Source: Manihot esculenta (taxonomy: Eukaryota; Streptophyta; Magnoliopsida; Malpighiales; Euphorbiaceae). From it: 64,000 bases of DNA. Below, one piece after another: positions 58,641 through 64,000 of this stretch (positions within the stretch are counted from its first letter, which is position 1; each line of letters begins with the position of its first letter). Under the pieces are notes generated by a model. The model saw only the letters and a list, made by a program, of their open reading frames with translations, searched no databases and was not told the origin of the DNA. The stretch covers positions 21,931,973-21,995,972 of the forward strand of contig NC_035172.2 of NCBI RefSeq assembly GCF_001659605.2, written 5' to 3'. Made by a program: the position numbers and the translations under genes.

Positions 58641-59407
58641 TGTGCCTCTCTTAGGGAGTGGTTCTCTTTAGCCTTCCTTACTGCTTCTGCGGAGAATGCT
58701 TCCCTTATTCTAATGATATGTTGGACTTTGTGGCATAACAAAAATAATGTTGTTTGGAAAGCTCAGGGTCGAACTACGAGTGGTGTGTTCTTCATGGCAC
58801 TGAAATTTTTGCAGCAATGGAGGGGGGCCTGTTCTGATTCTATCAGCTGCACCAATGTTATGTCGGCTTTGATTGTCTGGTCTCCTCCACCGCAGGGTTG
58901 GATTAAGGTTAATATTAACGCCTCTTTAAACTCGCAACGAAGTTCACTAGGCTTCGGCTGTGTAGTCCGAGATGCTAATGGTAGATTTATGGCGGCTAAA
59001 GCAGGCTGTTTTTGCAGTCAGATGGAGGTTAAGTGCGCTGAGACAATGGCTTTTCGAGAAGCGTTGAGCTGGATTAAAGAGTGTGGATGAGATCGAGTTC
59101 TTTTCGAATCGGATGCTTAGGTTCTTGTTGTGTCCATTAACAATGCTTCGTTAGATGATCTATCACCTTTTGGTCTTTTGGTTCAAGGTTGTAAATTGCT
59201 TCTATCCAGTTATGAAGAAGCAAGATGTGATTTTATTCACAGGTCTGCGAATGATGTCGCTCATGTTCTAGCAACATCGGCTCATTCTGAGTCAGGTCAA
59301 GGAGTTTGGGTTCATGTCCCGGAGTTTGGGTTCATGTCCCTCCTCCTCATATAGTTTCTTTAATCGCTTTGAGTTAATGATATTTCTCTCATTTAAAAAA
59401 AAAAAAA
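58640..59407 (+). pseudogene. LINE 3' fragment: RNase H domain and poly(A) tail
   Basis: Reads NASLILMICWTLWHNKNNVVW, then the plant LINE-type RNase H (RVT_3): PPPQGWIKVNINAS, where the first catalytic position reads Asn instead of Asp; AETMAFREAL with the Glu; FESDA with the second Asp; and FIHRSANDVAHVLA with the His. In-frame TGA at 59088 and TAG at 59118. Ends TAG at 59352 and a 13-A tail near 59394-59407. Upstream RT and endonuclease are missing, consistent with usual 5' truncation. No clear target duplication found. Confidence 0.88.
59301..59340 (+). repeat. 20-bp tandem duplication in LINE RNase H end
   Basis: GGAGTTTGGGTTCATGTCCC occurs twice in direct succession, shifting the last codons. 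Confidence 0.95.
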
Positions 59408-59740
59408 TATCAAGTTTCTTGCAATACCAACTGAATACTATGAAAACATGAAAAAAAAAATTAGCATAGATAAAATAAATGAACAAAGTAATTAATTGAT
59501 ATATATTTATATGAATAATTACCTTAAATTATCTAAATTTATAATGTTTTCATTGGTACTATTTATGTTCACATTTGCGATGCTGAAAAGTTAAGATAAA
59601 AATAAATAAATTATAATTATGAATAATACTTCCAAATAGAAATAAATAAATCATAAAAAAATAAATTAAATAAGATTAATACAATACTTCCAAGTAGAAA
59701 TAAATAAATCATAAAAAAATAAATTAAGTAAGATTAATAC
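59408..59740. other. AT-rich spacer with 58-bp duplication
   Basis: No gene. AATACTTCCAARTAGAAATA begins at 59625 and 59683, two near-identical 58-bp units. Confidence 0.8.
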
Positions 59741-60440
59741 ATACCATCTTCAAGCTTATCAAGATCTGTAATTCGTTCTTCAATTGGTTTGTAATTATGA
59801 GATTTTTACAACCAATCTTGTGTTCATATTAAGACTTCTACTATTTTAGGAGTTGAAAAACTCCTCAAAGGATCAAGTACTCTACCTTAAGTGCTAAATA
59901 TTGATTCTGAAGTAACTATGGAAATAAAAACTCGTAATATATCTTTCATCATATGTGATAAGATAAGAAACCTATTAGTATTCATTTTCCACTATTTTAA
60001 TATTGCAAACTCTTCTTTCTCATCCAATACTAAAATGTCCTCATTCAGATAAAAATTTAAGTCTGATTTGTTCTTTGCCTCAGTAATCTCTATTTTATAT
60101 TGCATGAATTGATGTCCCAATCTCATTCTACGTTTTTTTTTTTATCCTTCACTAATACTCTCACTTACATTTTTAATGTTCTCATTTGCATTTTCAGTTT
60201 TTAATATTCTCTTGTAGTCATTGAATAATTCATATACAAATAACTTAACATTTTCTAATAATTTTGTGCCTTTTTCTTTTCATACACATCTAAAAGAGAA
60301 AAATACATAAATTCTAACTTATGTCAGGGGTCAACTACTACTGCAATGTAAATAATTTTATTCATCTGATCAGGATTCCCTCAATATTTAGCTTCATCTC
60401 TCTCCCATACATGACTACTCCAAGTCATTAATTGATTTTC
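59741..60440 (-). pseudogene. hAT-family transposase C-terminal remnant
   Basis: The minus strand shows, with several stops, the hAT order: a stretch like MNKIIYIAVVVDP and HKLEFMYFSLLDVYEK (near 60370-60270), KSDLNFYLNEDILVLDEKEE (near 60060-60000), then the dimerisation domain: WKMNTNRFLILSHMMKDIL, FISIVTSESIFST, GRVLDPLRSF and the final TQDWL (near 59815). The SES and RVLDP motifs are diagnostic of the hAT dimerisation domain. The BED finger and catalytic core are not recognisable. Confidence 0.8.
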
Positions 60441-60614
60441 ACTTTTGACACAAACAATAAATAGAAGTGATATATCTAAACTCAGAAATTCTCAAAGTAA
60501 GATTATTAAAATGTCCTAAAAACTCAACAATTTTTCAATATATTCTCATTCTAAACTATTTAGTAAGCGCTTACTTTCACTTGATTGAAAATCAAATCTA
60601 AAGTATGGATCTAC
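60441..60614. other. Spacer between hAT remnant and copia element
   Basis: AT-rich; may contain further decayed transposase sequence on the minus strand, but no motif is certain. Confidence 0.4.
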
Positions 60615-60860
60615 TGTTAAGATAACAACAAATATATAATTTGCTTCTCAAAGATAAACGTGCTGACTCTTTCAATATTTGCTTTGATTCAATTAGTTAT
60701 AAATATATTCCCTTGATTTCAGATGTATATTTTAGTTAGTTGTGATTTCTTTCTCCTTAGTTGTAGCTTCATATCTGTCGTATTTGGCTATAAAAGTACG
60801 TTGTTGTACTTCATTAAAGACAACTTTCTACTCTTCACTTCTCTATTTGCTGATTGTATA
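60615..60860 (+). repeat. Probable 5' LTR of copia element G (about 250 bp)
   Basis: TGTTAAGATAAC at 60615 is a plausible LTR start. TATA box CTATAAAAG near 60789. The PBS follows directly at 60861. The 3' LTR is outside the window, so the left edge cannot be verified. Confidence 0.45.
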
Positions 60861-60872
60861 TGGTATCAAAGC
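60861..60872 (+). other. Primer-binding site of G
   Basis: TGGTATCAAAGC, one base from the initiator Met-tRNA complement TGGTATCAGAGC. Confidence 0.8.
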
Positions 60873-61740
60873 TAACCAAATAGTTGACATACCAAATCAA
60901 CTTTCTTCACAACCTACAAATGCCCAACATTCCTTTTCTGTCAAATTAAAATCCACAAATTACCTTGCATGGAAAACACAATTCCAACCCCTCCTAAACT
61001 ATCACAATATGAATCATCTAATTGATGGCTCTCCCCCACCTCCTAAGACAATTAAATCTTCAACAGACCCGATAATTGATATTCCCAACCCCCAATATGC
61101 TACCTGGTTCAAACAGGACCAACTTCTTCATTCTTGGCTTCATTCTTCCCTCTCTGAAAATGTTTTCTCTTATATTGTTGGACTAACCTCCTCCCAAGTT
61201 GTCTGGCAAGCCTTAGCATAGGCTTTCGGTTCCATCTCTCAAAACCGTCAACTCCAAATTCATATTGAACTTCAAGAGTTCAAGAAAAATGATCTATCCA
61301 TCTCTACTTATCTTCAACGTGTAAAGGCACTCAAAGATGAATTGCAAGCTGTTAGTAGACCTCTCTCGACTACCGAGTTCAATGCCATCTACAGAAATAT
61401 TGGCATCGAATATCATAATATCATCACTGCGTTGAGTGTTCAGCCCGATCCAGTTCCATTTCATGAGCTCTATGGTGAACTTATTGCTCATGAAATTCTC
61501 CTCAAAAGCCGTCATGATCCACCACAAGCTAATATGGTTTCTCGACAATCCACCAACAATCCTCATCCACCATTTATTCCCACACCCAATTTTAATGGAC
61601 AAAAAAATTCAACTTCAAAATCCAAAGGCCCTTGTCAAATTTGTGGATATCGAAACCATATCGCAGATAAATGTCGTTGTTGCTACCAACGCTCTAACCA
61701 AAATCAAAATCAGCCTCGTTACTCTATACTAATGGCAAAT
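60873..61740 (+). pseudogene. G gag
   Basis: Copia gag (UBN2 type): FSVKLKSTNYLAWKTQFQPLL, LIDGSPPPP, WFKQDQLLHSWLHSSLSENV, a TAG at 61219-61221, then QLQIHIELQEFKKNDLSISTYL and a zinc knuckle CQICGYRNHIADKC (CX2CX4HX4C, near 61635-61675). No in-frame ATG lies between the PBS and the gag homology, so the start codon seems lost. The ATG at 60742 is inside the presumed LTR. Confidence 0.88.
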
Positions 61741-62462
61741 TACTCTTATAATTGCCCACCATCCTCACCGTATTATCCACCACCATATCCCATACCTGCG
61801 TATTTTCCTCGTCCTCAACCATTGGCAAATTATTTTTCTGCTTCACCTCAACCAAATTATTGGCACCCTAATATTGCGGCTAATTATCATGTTACTCCTG
61901 ATATTCAATTCTTGAGTACTCTCTCTAAATATCAAGGTAATGACAATCTTCATGTTGGAAATGGCATAGAACTGCTGATGTCTCATATTGGTACAGTTAC
62001 TATTCCCTCACCTAATGGTCCATTTTGGTTAAAAAACACCCTTTGTATTCCAAAAATTATCAAAAATCTTTTGTCTATTCAGAAATTCACCATTGATTAT
62101 TTTTTTGAATTCTAGCCTCACTATTTTTTTGTTAAGGATCAGGTCACCCAGAGGGTTCTTCTGCAGGGTCCAAGTGAAGATGGCATTTATACCCTTAAAT
62201 CTCCACCCAAATCTGCCTTGACAACAACTGTTCCATCCTTTTCTGATTTGCATTCAGCCTTGGATCATCATCATCGTTGAATCGTGTCTAAAATAATAAA
62301 GGACTTCAAGTTACCTTATTCTAGTTTCCAATTTAATCCATGTTCTGCTTGCAATCTAGGAAAATTATCTAGACTTTCTTTAGCTTCTGTTGAACAAAAG
62401 AGCATGAGTCCTTTTCAAATAATTCATTCTGATGTCTGGGGCCCTACTCTTGTTATGTCTAG
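61741..62462 (+). pseudogene. G protease, pre-integrase domain and integrase start
   Basis: Tyr/Pro-rich linker, then protease-like WHPNIAANYHVT where copia elements have Asp-Ser/Thr-Gly-Ala: the catalytic Asp is Asn. Then LCIPKIIKNLLSIQKF, TAG at 62113, GIYTL, TGA at 62278, and the GAG-pre-integrase finger (LHSALDHHH, CSACNLGKLSRL). Finally FQIIHSDVWGPT with the first integrase Asp, broken by the E insertion at 62462. Confidence 0.88.
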
Positions 62463-64000
62463 TGTAATACCCGGCTAGACTCCGGTATCGGAATTCCTAC
62501 CGTCCGGTGGAATCTCGGGTGTCGGAGACCTCTAGAAGGGTAAAACCATGTTTTTATAAAATGTTTTAATGTGTTTAATGATTTTAAGTAAAAAGGAAAT
62601 TGAGTTTTTGCATGAAAATGACCTTGGAGGAAAACTCAGGTTCGGCCGCCGAACATGCAGGCGTTTCGGGTGTGCCTTAGGCCCCTGAAAGCATAAGTGA
62701 GGGAAACCAGGTTCGGCTGCCGAACCTTATGTTTGGCCGCCGAACATGGCATGCATGCGGAGGCACGTTCGGCCCCCGAATGTGGCCTGGCCAGCCACCT
62801 ATAAAAGGGTCCCTTAGCCGAAACGGGTGAGCTTTTCTCCCCATTTTCGGCCAAGGTGAGCTCTCCGCCGTCCCTCGCCTATTTTGAGTTTCTTCCTTCC
62901 ATTCTTCATGATTTTTATGAGTTTGCAACTTTGTTTTGAAGATTTTTGAGCATAAAGCAAGTTTTGGAAGCTTGGAAGACTCAGGAGCTCTCTCCCTCCG
63001 TTCTCCAAGTTTAGGTCGCCTCCCCTCTCGATCTTTAAGAGGTAAGGGTCGATCTTGAACTCTTTTTATGTTTTAAGTAAGTTTTAAGTTGATTCATGGG
63101 GTAGAAATGCCTGTTTAGCTTAGATGAGCATTGTTAGGTTTTATGTGTTTTATGGACAATGTATGTTGGATATGCATGTTGATGTGTTATAGATGGGGTT
63201 TAGGATAGTTTGAAGCCCCTAGGAGCTTGTATGCTTGAGTATGCATGTTGTAGAATAGGAAAATGCATGTTTAGAAGGTTTGGGAGGCATTTGAGGTTGA
63301 GGAGCCGAAGTTTCTGCCCTTTGGCAAAAACCAGGTTCGGCAGCCGAAGGATTTTCGGCCGCCGAACCTGCCTGGAAGGCTAGCCTTTCGGCTGTCGAAG
63401 CCTGCCCCCGAAAAGAGACTTTCGTCTCTGGAGGGCACTTTCGGCCGCCGAAGGTGCCGCCGAACCTGCCTGACTTTCGGCTCTGGAGGGACTTTCGGCC
63501 GCCGAATCTGCCGCCGAAAGTGCCCTGTTCAGCCTTCCTTTGCATGCTTTCCATGGATGTTTTGAGGTGTTTTAAGGGGGTTTTTGGGGAGTATTTTTAG
63601 AGTCATGTTCTAGTATGTTTGGTCCCTCATTTGAGTCCACCTGTGTAGGTTCGGACCCGAGGAACCGAGGACCCCAGCAGTGAGTTAGCTGCCTCAGTCA
63701 TTGTCAGAGCTAGCTGAGGTGTGTAGAATAAACTCTTATCTTTTAAATAAATGAAAATCTTAGCATGAATCGTGCATCACGGATGCCATGGGATATTTTA
63801 GGTTATTTGCATTAGAAATCACGAATATGTTGCATTGCATAATATGTTGTTGATGTGGATGAATGTTGGATGATCCTTTAGCCGCACTACGTTATGATAT
63901 GATGCGGAAAGACCAGATGTGGCCTGCACTACGCCCCTGGCACTATGTAAGAGAAAGACTGGAAGTGGCCAGCACTACGCCCCCGGCATGATAGGATATG
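62463..64000 (+). repeat. E: A-family LTR, runs off the window
   Basis: TGTAATACCCGG at 62463. TATA box at 62800, palindrome arrays about 62638-62790 and 63335-63520, donor-like AAGAGGTAAGG near 63040, AATAAA near 63726 and two hairpin units from about 63906. About 700 bp of the LTR remain outside. The preceding 5 bp are TCTAG. Either a solo LTR or the 5' LTR of an element. Confidence 0.92.
62800..62806 (+). promoter_or_regulatory. TATA box of E
   Basis: TATAAAA after GGCCAGCCACC, family position. Confidence 0.65.

Larger units (their letters stand above)
60615..62462 (+). mobile_element. Element G: 5' part of a Ty1/copia element
   Basis: LTR-PBS-gag-protease-integrase start in copia order (integrase before RT). 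Interrupted at 62462 by A-family LTR E; the rest should lie right of the window. Confidence 0.82.

Overview
The window is plant repeat DNA, almost certainly from a eudicot nuclear genome. It is a stack of nested LTR retrotransposons with plant-type clades (Tekay chromoviruses, Tat, Athila, Ty1/copia), a plant LINE 3' end and a hAT transposase remnant. I found no host protein gene, rRNA, tRNA or CRISPR array. Euphorbiaceae is only an impression. Bases and reading frames are seen directly; clade names rest on recognisable protein motifs.

Layout. (1) 1-9394: element Z, a Tekay-type Ty3/gypsy element on the minus strand. Its left (3') LTR is cut by the window edge, its right (5') LTR is complete, and its gag-pol is broken. 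(2) 9395-12181 and 43910-47420: element D, an old Tat-lineage Ty3/gypsy element on the plus strand. It carries protease, RT, RNase H, a second (archaeal-type) RNase H, integrase, a 71-bp tandem array and a degenerate antisense ORF. (3) 12182-43909: element A, a Tekay-type element inserted into D's second RNase H domain with target duplication AACAG. Four later insertions sit inside A: solo LTR S1 of the same family (12436-14676, AGCCA), an unrelated solo LTR S2 (16569-18167, GATAA), full-length sister element B (18240-27973, CATAT) and full-length sister element C (33736-42474, GTGTT). Without these A is about 9.4 kb, a normal size. (4) 47421 to about 53945: element F, an Athila-type element on the minus strand inserted in D's antisense ORF. 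It has its 3' LTR, integrase, protease and gag, but no RT-RNase H and no 5' LTR. (5) about 54000-58640: very AT-rich DNA ending in a degenerate 290-370-bp tandem repeat. (6) 58640-59407: LINE RNase H tail with poly(A). (7) about 59740-60440: hAT transposase C-terminal remnant, minus strand. (8) about 60615-62462: 5' part of a Ty1/copia element G. It is interrupted by (9) 62463-64000: another A-family LTR, E, running off the window.

All coding regions are pseudogenes; C is the best preserved but has lost RT. The signals that stand out are mostly non-coding and belong to the A/B/C/S1/E family: arrays of the palindrome TTCGGCCGCCGAA in the LTRs, also found in the unrelated Athila element F; a conserved stem-loop between primer-binding site and gag; a hairpin next to the polypurine tract whose stem covaries between families Z and A; tandem hairpin units in the LTR; and ordered splice-like signals suggesting a multiply spliced leader.
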